A stretch of 64,000 nucleotides of DNA from Castanea sativa (lineage: Eukaryota; Streptophyta; Magnoliopsida; Fagales; Fagaceae), in contig NC_134016.1 of assembly GCF_040712315.1 (NCBI RefSeq), positions 26,669,503-26,733,502 on the forward strand. The letters are read 5' to 3'. Below are positions 13,225 to 23,404 of this stretch, in pieces. Every line of letters starts with the position of its first letter. Positions within the stretch are counted from its first letter, which is position 1. The position numbers were made by a program, and so were the translations under genes. The notes under the pieces are model-generated. The model made no database searches. It saw nothing but the letters and a program-made list of their open reading frames with translations, and had not been told where the DNA came from.

Positions 13225-13480
13225 CAACTCTTCGATCCGCCCCGATCCGCTCCGATCCACTCACTTCGAGCTCCGATCCACTTCGATATGCTTCGATCCA
13301 CTCCGATACGAGCTCCCATCCACTTCGATAAGCTCCGATCCACTCCGATACGCTCCGATCCTAGCTCTGATCCAAGCTCCAACCGCTCCGATCCACGCTC
13401 TGATCTGCTCTCCCTAGCTCCGATCCGCTCCGATCCACGAGCTCCGATCCAGTCAAGCACCGATCAAGCTCCGATCAAGC
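13225..13480. repeat. GATCC(A/G)CTCC minisatellite
   Basis: Degenerate tandem units of about 9-12 bp, built on CTCCGATCC and CACTTCGAT, fill the segment. It is open in a frame on each strand only because the unit lacks stops; the resulting low-complexity peptides are not credible proteins. Confidence 0.8.
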
Positions 13481-13692
13481 GTCGATCTGTGTTTGTGTAT
13501 CTATGTTTTTTTTTTTTTTGGCAAGTGTGTCTGTGTTGATATTCTATGTGGATGTGTTTGTGTGTGGGTGTGTTTGTGTGCATCTGAGGAAAAAGAAGAG
13601 GATGAAGAGTTGAGTTTTAGTTGGGTTGGTTGAGCACGGAAAGGAGAGAAAAAAAAAAAGAGCGAACGAAAATGATAAAATAATGGCGTAGA

Positions 13693-13736
13693 CGAGCTAC
13701 AGTAACCGTGTTAATATACACGGTTACTGTAGCTCG
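13693..13736. repeat. Perfect 18-bp hairpin
   Basis: CGAGCTACAGTAACCGTG (13693-13710) and its exact reverse complement (13719-13736) are separated by 8 bases. It lies within the TIR element above. A degenerate relative (CTACAGTAACC... GTTACTATAGC) occurs near 56075-56110. Confidence 0.9.
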
Positions 13737-13863
13737 GGGATGGATTTACAAAATTTTAGACATTTTTAAACCCACTGATGTGGGTGTTTTTTTGGCTCAA
13801 AATGTGTAAAATTGGTAGTTATGTTTATTTTAAAAATTTTTACATTCACTGATGTGGATGCTC

Positions 13864-14451
13864 TAAGTGGTGTTTTGCCCTTTTTGAGTTCAAAGCAGAC
13901 TAATCATGTACTTATGAGATCCTTTACATGAAGAAAATCATGTTCTTTAGTCTTGTCCCAAGGAATCTGTATTATAATGGCTGTCGAATAGATACCTAGG
14001 CGTAGTCATCAAATCATCGATGGGAGTAATCACATAATTAGCCTTTAAATTACAAGTTGAATATGAAATGGATTCTCAGAAAAAAAAGAAAAAGAAAAAG
14101 AAACTGTAATCATAAAATTGGAAATTCTATAAGTCCGTTTGGTTAAGCGATTTGAGAGCCTAAAAACATGTTTTAAAACCCAAAAGGTTGATTCGCAAAT
14201 CGCAATAACAACTTCTTCTAACTTTTTTACAAATTCTTATTTTAAACTTAAAGTACTTTTCACAATAGCTTATACAAATGCATCCGAAGCCAAATTGCCT
14301 TGCCCCCAAGAGTAGAGATCAGTAAACCTCAACTTCATGCTTCTCTATGCATGGGGCATCGAGCCTCCGTCGACATCTTGGCATAGCTAATAGGTTCAGA
14401 TTCTTAGTAATAATTGGTCATAGTGGCTAAGGTAGGGGAATAGGAAAAAAT
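13864..14451. other. Intergenic, no gene seen
   Basis: A short run near 14134-14290 (TCCGTTTGGTTAAGCGATT) looks like one end of a decayed MITE. Nothing else is supported. Confidence 0.4.
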
Positions 14452-14777
14452 GGTTAAATAGCCTTAATTTTTAAACTATGTAGCAAAACAACCCTCTTTT
14501 TACTTATAAAAAAAAAAAACTCTCTTTTTAAACTATTTAGCAAAATACTACTCTTTTAGAACTTGACATTACTAATATTGAGTTTTGACTTAAACTTGAT
14601 ATTAGCAATGTCGAGTTCTGTGCATATTTTTATGGAACTCGAAATTCCTAAAGCATAAATCTCAACATTACTAATATTGAGTTTCAAAACAATGGTATTT
14701 TGCTACATAATTTGAAAAATGTGTTGTTTCACTACATAGTTTAAAAATTAAAGATATTAATTTAGTCATTTTTGCCA
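14452..14777. mobile_element. Foldback/MITE-like inverted repeat
   Basis: The left arm (TTTTTAAACTATGTAGCAAAAC, read in part) is inverted near 14735-14760. A central part repeats TTGA(C/G)ATTACTAATATTGAG in both orientations. About 326 bp in total, with no coding sequence. Confidence 0.6.
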
Positions 14778-15462
14778 GAGAAATAAGCGTAAACCCACAA
14801 GTGACCCCTGGATACAAATTACAATTTTTTTTTTTTTTTGCTGAGATGGATACAAATTACTCACTATAAACAATATGAAGGATATATGTATACACACAAA
14901 ATAAGGAGTTAGAGCAACATGCCTAAATTGAGCAGAGAGCAATGACATGCAGATTGGAGAACTGAGTTTGATGGCGTAACGAAGGAGCAACGATTCGGAT
15001 AAGGATAGGAAGGAACTATTTCTTGAAATAGAATTAGTCCAGTGTTTTATCATAGGGAATTAGTCCATTGTTATTCTCAAACAAAAAAAATTATAAATGA
15101 AGAATAAAACATGTTCATGCGAATTTCGTATTTATAATTGGCTGGAGGTTAGGAATTAAACCTAATTTCTAGAACATGTAAGATGTGAAAATAGAGTGAA
15201 AAAAGTGCTAAAAGAAACAATTACATAACACAAGATTTATGTGATTCGGCAATCTACCTATGTTCATAAAGTTATAGCAATTTCATTATATCAAAGAGAA
15301 AAAATACAGAGGCAGCCTCTCTATTTATTTAAATCCAATATCAAGTCTTTTAAAAAAAATCCAATATCTAGTTTTTTTTTTTTTTCTAATCTTCCTCTAA
15401 ATAAATAATGAAAAACAAAATATAAACTATAAATTATAACAAATTCATTAAAATTATAGTAT
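14778..15462. other. Intergenic, no gene seen
   Basis: AT-rich DNA with T runs; no gene supported. Confidence 0.4.
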
Positions 15463-15663
15463 AACATTTCAATTCCTCTAATTTAGAGGTAAAACCAGGC
15501 TTAAAACCATTGTCTGCTTTCCATTTAACATCCCAACCAGTTCCAAGAAACACTCAACCAATTTATCATCTTCTACAGGTGTCCATTGAAATTCAGTTCC
15601 TTTCTTTCCTTCATTGACAAGTTCACTAGATGTATTTTCCATATCTTTGCAAAAGTTGAACAT
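15463..15663 (-). pseudogene. Myb/SANT-like domain fragment, frameshifted
   Basis: Reading the minus strand from 15663, about 45 codons end in FQWTPVEDDKLVECFLELV, which resembles the start of the plant Myb/SANT-like domain (Myb_DNA-bind_3 type), found in many transposon-related and L10-interacting-type proteins. Near 15530 the frame must shift, after which KWKADNGFKPGFTSKLEEL appears, the next conserved block of the same domain. The shift and the abrupt loss of homology show a broken fragment, not a gene. The ~60-codon ORF at 15478-15663 covers only the first half correctly. Confidence 0.7.
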
Positions 15664-16945
15664 TATATACTCACAAAATCACTACCATTATGAACTATGA
15701 AGCATCCCCCAATTCCAACCATTATATATATGTGTGTGTTTCTCAAAAAAAAAAAAAAAAAAAGCATCCCCCAATTAAATTCATGCAATGCATTAAGGAA
15801 ACAATATACTATTACTAAACAGTCTCAAGAGCGTGAATAAGCTATGATATGCTTGGGAACCCGCTCGTAACCCAATAACTGTCTCACACAAACTGCAATA
15901 ATAAGAGACAAAATTGCCGCAAAATTAAAGGCTGAATACAATAAAATAAATCATACTAATTAAAGAACAAAATATCAATAAAGCAAACAAAGAATTTACA
16001 TACAATAGTAAAAGTAAATACCTGGCAACAATGGAGGGTCCACTTCAATTTTTTTTTCACACATGAAACCTAAATAGAACTTTGTTAATGAATATATCAA
16101 CAGAGTTGTCTATCATGTTTATATTATTTTGGCAGGAAGAGATAAAGATAAGGGAAAAGATATTGATGATTTATTTTATATTTTATCTCAATTGCTTAAA
16201 TGATAAGGAAAAAAGAGTTATAATTGTCAATTTATAAAATAAAAAAAAAATGTTATTTCCTTTAAGTTTAGAAATCTGGATACTTACCTGTTTTATAAGG
16301 AATCCACATTCCTACAGAAATGGGGTTGAGGGGGAATCCAGATTCTCGTGACATCTAATTCTTTAGTGTGATTTACAACCAACATGAAAATATTTAAATA
16401 TTCTTTAATATTCTAAAACATTACCCCTTACCAAACCTCACATTAAAGTAAACTTTCTTACTAATTTTAATTCACTTCATATAGTAAAATGTCCTACAAC
16501 TTTCAATATTTATATACAACATAACCTTTCATTATTAAAAAAAAAATTATGATAAATTATTAAAGTAACGTAAAATAAAAATGAATATATATTTTTAATA
16601 ATTTCTACAAACGTCTTGGTAGTAGACTTTTAATTAGAGTCCTATTTTTAAGTTTTTCAAAATTTAGCAATAGAGTTTCAATTAGGGCAATTGTGTTATT
16701 TATTTTAATGTACTTATAGTGCACCACATGGAATAAATAAAAATTTAAAGAAACTAATGAAAAATGAGAATGCATTCACTTGGTGCTATCACAACATATA
16801 AGACATAATTTTTATTATATAGTATAGGATATGATTTGATATGAGCTTATATAATATCTAATTTTATTATTTTGGAATGACAAATAAGTGATTGATTATT
16901 ATATAATTTCATAATTCTCATTAAAATATGAGAGGTCTTATAGTT
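15664..16945. other. Intergenic, no gene seen
   Basis: AT-rich DNA with an A run at 15745-15763. No gene supported. Confidence 0.4.
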
Positions 16946-17413
16946 TGTTATGATCCTAATGTTCCATATTGTTAAGTATAAGCTTAACTATATGTATATA
17001 AGTTTTTGGATTTCCTCCCCTTGTAAGCCGGTTTTCAATGGTGAGTTCTACCCATGGGTTCTTAACATTTAGTATGAAAGCCAACCACCATGTTGAGTGA
17101 TTGGACGTAACTTATTGAGTGTGGGATCAAATGAGTTGCAATTTTGTGGTCAGATTTCGGAGAGGCGACCTAGAGGCTAGATTAAAACTACAAATAGGTG
17201 AGTGGAGCCACCAAAAAGAGAAAGAGTTACCATTGGATCAGTGTCGCTAGAGTGAGCCGTTGTGGGAATTGGTTGTGAAGCGTGGTGATATATTATGATC
17301 CTAATATTCCACATGGATTACATGTAAACTTAACTGTGTGTTTATGAGCTCTTAGACACCCTCCCATTGCAAGCCGGATTTCAAGGGTGAATTTTATTCA
17401 TAGGTTACTAACA
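16946..17413 (+). mobile_element. Miniature LTR retrotransposon (TRIM-like)
   Basis: Two direct repeats of about 122 bp (16946-17067 and 17291-17413) share TTATGATCCTAAT at the start and TAACA at the end, with a TG...CA outline in the first copy. After the first repeat comes TTAGTATGAAAGCCAACC, a decayed tRNA-Met primer site (consensus TGGTATCAGAGCC). The internal part is only about 220 bp and non-coding. Flanking TAGTT (16941-16945) and TTGTT (17414-17418) agree at four of five bases as a target duplication. It would depend on another element's proteins. Confidence 0.65.
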
Positions 17414-19761
17414 TTGTTTTACATGGAAGAATTTATTTGATTTTAGATAGTTTTTCAGTAGTGAGTTCTAGTTAACTCAACTAGTAAAATTTCATGTCGT
17501 AGAATAAGAGATTTTGGTTACTAGACAGTTATTAAGGATATGAATTGAAATGGTTTAAAAAGTTCATAACTTAATTTTTTTATAAATATATTAAATTGAG
17601 AGTTTAATTTCAAACCACCCCAAACTATTGGAAAGATATATAAGTTGGAACAACCACAATTTCTACAATGCAACTTTATTATATAGTATATTATTTGTAT
17701 TGTTTACAAAGTTGTTAGATGGATTACCAATTAGGTGATTCAGACCTATTATACATGGGTAAATTACACATTTGGCTACTAAAATTTAGTGCAAGTTTGG
17801 ATTTTAGTTCATGAAATTTAAAAAATGGAGCATTGATATTTATTCTTCTCTCTTATTTAAGTTTTTCATACCTAGATTGATATTTTCGAGTATGCATTTA
17901 TTATATATAAACTAGAAATGGACATGCGCGATATATGGATAATGCTATAAGCTGCTATGTGAAAAGGTTATGTAGATTGTTCTAAATATTTTAAAGTAAT
18001 ATTGCTATGATATGAAGAAGTTTTTGTTAAATTAATGATGTAATACAAAATTATGGGGATGAAGAATTTAGATTATAGAATAAATGTCATATAAATTATA
18101 AACTATTTGGTGTAATAAGTTTATTTTTTATTTTTACAAACATGACGTGTAATAAGTTGATTGTTTGTTTAATCATAGTTTTTGTTTCTTCAATGCATTA
18201 GAGTTAGCATAAAAGTTTTGTAATATCATGTTAATGTGTAGTTGGCTTATGGAAATATCATAGAAAATTTACGATGTCATATATATGTTATTGAAGTATG
18301 ATACTGATAGGTTAAACACTAAGTGAAAATAGTAATATCCTACTAATATAATTTTATTATAATCCAAAATATGTAAAGAAGGTGAAGTGGAAAGCTAGCT
18401 AAATGAAATTTACTCTAACAAAGCATCACATGATAGAATTGCATGGTCATTTATATGAGAGTTTTTTCTTCCTTATATAAAATTAAAAATATAAATAACC
18501 ATATAAAATACATATAGATAATTAATGTGTATACAATTTTAAAAAATTAGCTTACACCTATAGATAATTAATGAGTATTTACTCTATTGACGCATTTCAT
18601 GAGCTAAAAATTGATACCTATAGATAATTATTTCTCCCTTTTTGTGTTCTTTCCTTCTTCTCTGTTCAGACCTACCGTTCCTCTATTCCATCTTCTTCTT
18701 CTTTTTTCTTCTTCTTTCTTCTCTCGCTCTTTGAAATCGATATCCTTGTGGCTTACAATTTTTTTTAGTGGGTTTTGATGGCACGGTGGCGGTGATTTAT
18801 GGGTTTGATTTGGAGGCACGGTGGTGAGATCGGTGAGTGCGTGGGTTGGATCTTTGGGTTACAACTTTGTTTTGATGACTAGTTGTTTTTGCTAGATGGT
18901 TGTGGTTTTGCTTTTTTTTTTTTTTTTTCTTCCTGCAATAGGTTAGATCAGCAACCGGTGAGTACTTGGTTGAGATTTTGTTTTTGTGGTGGTGGGGTGT
19001 TTTTGCAGTGGCTGGTTCTTTTCTTCTTGTAGGGGGTTGTGGTTGCCACGGTGGTGCTGTGACTTGTGGTGGGTTGTGGTTGCTACAATGGTGGTTATGG
19101 CAAGTGGAGCGGTGGTAGGGTTGGTGGAGGAGGTGGTTGCTATAATTTTTTGCGTAGATGTTTTATTATTATTATTTTAATGAGTAATTTATATTATTTA
19201 AATGAAATGACAAAAAATATAGAAGTTTTGGTGTTTGATGTTTATTAAAGTGGGTGGTATTATAGATAATGAGAGTATAAGTGAAAAAAAAAAAAAAAAA
19301 AAAAACATATTGGATTCTATCCTAAAATAAATTTTATAGTGTAAAACAACAGCATATAAATTATCAAAGTCAATATTACAACTTCACTTTAATATACTCA
19401 TTCAACAGTATCAATGTAGCCAAACTAAGACAAATTTAACACATAAATCAATAAACTAATACTAACTAAAACAAGATTAATTTTATATAATATCATAATT
19501 TAGTCGTAAAATTTAACCCACAAAAAAGACAAAAATTTATCTATATAAAAAGAGTTTTAATTTACCTTTGATAAGTCAATGCATGGTGAAGGAAGGGTGA
19601 AAATTAATTTTCAATTTTGATTTTTGTAGAGAGAGAGAGTAGGTTACTAATAGTTTACAATTGAAGCATCAAGTCGTCGTTATGAGAAGTTGATCATCAA
19701 CAATAATTTGATGCATTTACAACACTTTTTTGTTTTGGAAACATCTAAGGATCTCATTTAT
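17414..19761. other. Intergenic; one TIR fragment, CT-rich and GT-rich stretches
   Basis: 17757-17840 (GGTAAATTACACATTTGGCT...) is a single end of the TIR family seen at 19762-23181. 18640-18730 is pyrimidine-rich. 18986-19180 is GT-rich and opens a low-complexity frame that I do not accept as a gene. An A run lies at 19285-19305. Confidence 0.45.
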
Positions 19762-19951
19762 GTAAAATACATAATTGATCTCTGAAATTTGGTGCAGGTT
19801 TACTTTTAGTCCTTGAAATTTAAGAAGAGAGCATTTTGTCACTCCATTATGTTGTCTAGTTTAAATAATTAGTGGTGATTTGGGGTTAGCAAAACCATAT
19901 TCACACAAATAAGATAATAAAATATCTACACATGACAAAATTTTCACATGG

Positions 19952-21863
19952 TAATGCGGAATGCGGAAGCATTAAAAAATAGAACACGTCTACTTTTAGA
20001 AAACAAGAATTAAAACACGTTTGCTTCTGAAAATAACCTCGAATCCTCGAGGGTTCTGTGAATCCACAATGAGAAAGGGTCTGGAGTCCACCAGAAAATA
20101 GAAAGACAAAAGTTTGAATTTTATTGATTGAATATTATTAAAAAAGAGCGTTCACAAACTTAAGACCTATTTAAGGGCTTCATAAAACTTGAGAAACAAG
20201 AAAATATATTCTAAAATAACTCCTAATTAATATCTAACCATAACATGAACCAAATTTGACCTAAAAAACATTAAAAGCACCTAAAACAAAAAAATAAATA
20301 ACCTAAATCTAAATTAACAAATTTTACATAAAAATACCATAATTAAAAAAATTAAATAGTAGATTCTGTCTTACATCAGACCCCTCCACTTAAAACAAAC
20401 TCGTCATCGAGTTGATAGTTGAAATCTGAAATCTTCCATGCCAAGAGAACAAATTCTTTGAATACTACATCTTCTTTGTATCCTTACCAAACTTGAAAGT
20501 CATAAATTGGGCAAGTTGAACTTCTTGTCCCTTGATCTTCAAGCAATTGAAAATATTCACCAAATAAAAATCAATGATCAAATCAAATCTTTCCACCCAA
20601 TAAAATCAATAAACTTTGTTTCGATTGCTCCCACCAAAATAACAAGAGCTTGAGCGTTGCAATCATTTAACTTGACTTCACAAGATTGTTGACAACTTCC
20701 TCTATAATTTCTTTTTTAATGGTCTCTACTGTCTCTACCTCAAGATCTTTCTCTATAATAGGGTCTTCATTAATCTTCTTCTATAATAAGATCTTCATGA
20801 ACTTCCTCATAAACTTCTATATTTTCTTCAAGAAAAATGTGTTATTCAAACAAACAATGCTTCTCTTAATGGTGGACTACATGGTTCTCCAAAATAATTC
20901 AAGTGTGAACTTTTTGGCCAAAAATAATATTTTGTATACGACAAAAGTTCATCACAATCCTTGATAGCAAGCATCTTTTTCATCCTTGGCCATGAATGAA
21001 TTTTGTCTTTACCTTGTCGAATTCTATCAGTTTGTATTTGTTCCCACCAACGTAAGGCATATTCTCTAAGTTTATACAAAGCAAGTTTAACTTGTTTCTC
21101 ATAAAAAATATTCTCATAATCAAATAAACCCTCTAGATCAAGTAACCAATCAGGAAAATCTTCTTTATAAAAATAACCATTAAAACTTGCAATTCTTCTA
21201 TAAGGCCTATATGAAATTTACTTATCAATATATTGCCCGTGAGTTATGTCTCCGCGACAGTTATCCCTATTGTTTCTATGCTTCAACAACGACATTCTAG
21301 TAAAGATATTTGTAAGTACTAGTTGTACGTCACGTAATACTTGCTAAGTTTTCTGTCCCCGAAATTGCTACCATCTCATACATTAACCAACAGACCAGGA
21401 TAAGTCTAAGGCTTTGATACCAATTAATGCGGGATGCACAAGCATAAAGAAATAAAACACTTCTACTTCTAGAAAATAAGAAACAAAATATGTTTGCTTA
21501 TGAAAATAACCCCAAATCCACGAGGATTCCTTGAATTCACAAGGAGAAAGGGTTTAGAATCCACCAGAAAATAGAAAGACAAAAGTCTGAATTTTATTGA
21601 TTGAATAATTGTTTTAAAAAAAAAGTTCACAAACTTAGGGGCCTATTTAAGGGCTTTGTAAAACTTGACAGACGAGAAAATCTATTCTAAAATAACTCCT
21701 AATTAATACCTAACCATAATAAGAACCAAATTTGACCTAAAAAGTATTAAAAGCACCTAAAAACAAATAAATAAATAACCTAACCCTAAAATAACGAATT
21801 TTACATAAAAATACTAAAATTAAATCATTACAAAAATTAAATAGTAGAATCTGTCCTACATCG
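19952..21863 (-). mobile_element. Internally deleted gypsy-type LTR retrotransposon, minus strand
   Basis: LTRs at 19952-20378 (427 bp) and 21425-21863 (439 bp) are near-identical in layout, both starting TAATGCGG and ending TACATC on the plus strand. The primer site at 21410-21422 reads TGGTATCAAAGCC on the minus strand (tRNA-Met). A polypurine tract AAGTGGAGGGG abuts the 20378 end. CATGG flanks both sides (19947-19951 and 21864-21868), a 5-bp target duplication. The ~1.05 kb interior keeps only a gag fragment, so protease, RT and integrase are deleted. It inserted into the LTR of the element above. Confidence 0.85.
20846..21208 (-). pseudogene. gypsy gag fragment
   Basis: The minus-strand frame is open for 120 codons and shows the plant gypsy gag signature: KEDFPDWLLDLEGLF, then KLREYALRWWEQIQ, then WPRMKKML. 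This is the retrotransposon gag domain. Downstream the homology breaks off and the frame ends at 20846, matching the internal deletion. No start codon of its own is convincing. It is not functional as a gene. Confidence 0.8.
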
Positions 21864-23181
21864 CATGGATTGACCAACTCTAATCTTACATCCATAGGCA
21901 ATACCAACCTGAATCCATTATCAACGATATGACTTACAACCACTCTCAATAAAATTCACAAACCAAACTCATAGACTCAAACAAACAGCATTCCCAAACT
22001 TCACAAACATAAATATAATCTATCATATACACAAACTAACTGAAACTACTTTTCAAAGAAACTCACTTCATGTCCTCTTCTCATGTGGGAGGACCCTTGG
22101 GCAAAACCCATCAAACTCTTTGCAACAATGTCTATTTATAATGCTCCAATTATATGCCTTGATAGATACCAAATATTTAATTATTTATTCAATAAGGAAT
22201 TTTTTTTAATACCAAGAAAAATAAATTTTCTTCTACGCTAAAGAAAACCCTTTCCTTCCACACCAAAGAAATTTGATAACTAAACCAAATCAAAATAAGA
22301 ATGTGAGACAATTTCTAACAAATCTCCACCAACTCAAATTCCATCAAACAATCTTTATTCCTTTGCATGAAGTCTCCTTATTCGAAAACAAACTTGAATA
22401 ATTTGATCATCGTTTCCACATCTAAAATGAAACTTGCATGAGCATCTTGAACCATAAACTTCACAAAGACCAAACCTTGAGTTTTGGTACCAATTCATTG
22501 TGATTTGGAGCTAGCGAGAGCACATTCATATGAAAAGAAAAAAATCCATACAAGCTACAGTATTTAACATTATTTGACCAACTCCAACCCAACATCTACG
22601 AGTAGCACCAACCAAAATCAATTATCAACAATATGAATTATACCACTCAATCAAACCTCACAAACCAAGCTGACAATATTGCACAGACAACACTCACAAA
22701 CACAAACAAAATCACTCGCAAATATAAACAAAATCTCTTATAAACACAAACTACTCTTTAAAGAAATCCTCTTCATGTTCTTCTAAAAGTCTTCTCCTCT
22801 CCCAATGTGGGAGGACCTTTGGATAAAATTAGAAAAGCTACCAAACCCTTTACAACAATACATACGTACAAGACTCTAATTCTATAGTTTAATGGACAAA
22901 GAATACCTAGCTACTTATTTAATATAGTTCTTTCCATATCAAGACAAATTCATTTTCTTTCATACTAAGGAAAACTCTTTCCTTCCACACCAAAAAAGCC
23001 TAATACCAAAAAAAAAAAAAAAATCCAAATAAGAATTTGAGACAATTTTTAAAAATTAAAGGGCCAAAATACTCCCCCCCCCCCCTTTTGAAATTTACAA
23101 GGACTAAAATTGATATTTTAAAAATTCAAAGACTAAAATTGAAATTTCACTAAATTTCAGCTTCCAAATATATAATTTACC

Positions 23182-23364
23182 ATGTTTCTCAGCTCAAATC
23201 TCTAAAAAATATTAAGATTTTTTTTTTTTACCTATAATCTCAAATCTATATATATTTAAAAGTCGAAGCGTAACATTTATTGTTATTACGCTTATATTGC
23301 ATCACCTTATTTGCCATGTCATTGATTATATAATCATTTTTTTTTATTCCTAAATTTTGTTGAC

Positions 23365-23404
<40 letters not shown>

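Larger units (their letters stand above)
12911..13863. mobile_element. Non-autonomous TIR element with CT repeat and GATCC minisatellite
   Basis: The left end GAGCAACCACATCAG pairs with the right end CTGATGTGGATGCTC as inverted termini. Both ends also carry a second inner CCCACATCAGT / ACTGATGTGGG pair. Between them lie a CT microsatellite (about 13122-13215), a minisatellite (13225-13480) and an 18-bp perfect hairpin (13693-13736). A 7-of-8 repeat, TTAAGTGG (12891-12898) and CTAAGTGG (13863-13870), could be a hAT-like target duplication, but 12 extra bases then remain on the left, so the superfamily is uncertain. Confidence 0.55.
19876..23054 (-). mobile_element. Short LTR retrotransposon, minus strand, itself interrupted
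   Basis: Two LTR copies lie in direct orientation: 19876-22320 (528 bp once the 19947-21868 insert is removed) and 22501-23054 (554 bp). Both start TGATTTGG on the plus strand and end GAGACAATTT(C/T)TAA; on the minus strand the first copy starts TGTTAGAAATTGTC. The internal region is only ~180 bp, with a degenerate tRNA-Met primer site at 22480-22492 (minus TGGTACCAAAACTC) and a purine-rich tract near 22321-22335. No coding part, hence TRIM/SMART-like. The target duplication is unclear. Confidence 0.65.
19762..23181. mobile_element. Short TIR element split by nested LTR elements
   Basis: 19762-19875 (GTAAAATACATAATTGATCT...) is the imperfect inverse of 23055-23181 (...CCAAATATATAATTTACC). 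Shared phrases are GAAATTT(A/G)GTG and TTTTAGTC(C/T)TTG. Removing the insert at 19876-23054 leaves an element of about 240 bp. A C12 run interrupts the right arm at 23074-23085. Confidence 0.6.

Noticed and set aside
13224..13539. Overlapping ORFs on both strands over the GATCC minisatellite
   Set aside because: They are open only because the repeat unit lacks stops; both encode repetitive Ser/Arg/Glu-type peptides without a domain.
18986..19248. ORFs rich in Gly, Val, Trp and Cys
   Set aside because: GT-rich low-complexity DNA; no promoter, no known motif, two competing frames.
17757..23181. A single 5.4 kb TIR element using the 17757 end
   Set aside because: The end at 19762 pairs better with 23181 because both abut the nested LTR element directly; 17757 is treated as a separate fragment.
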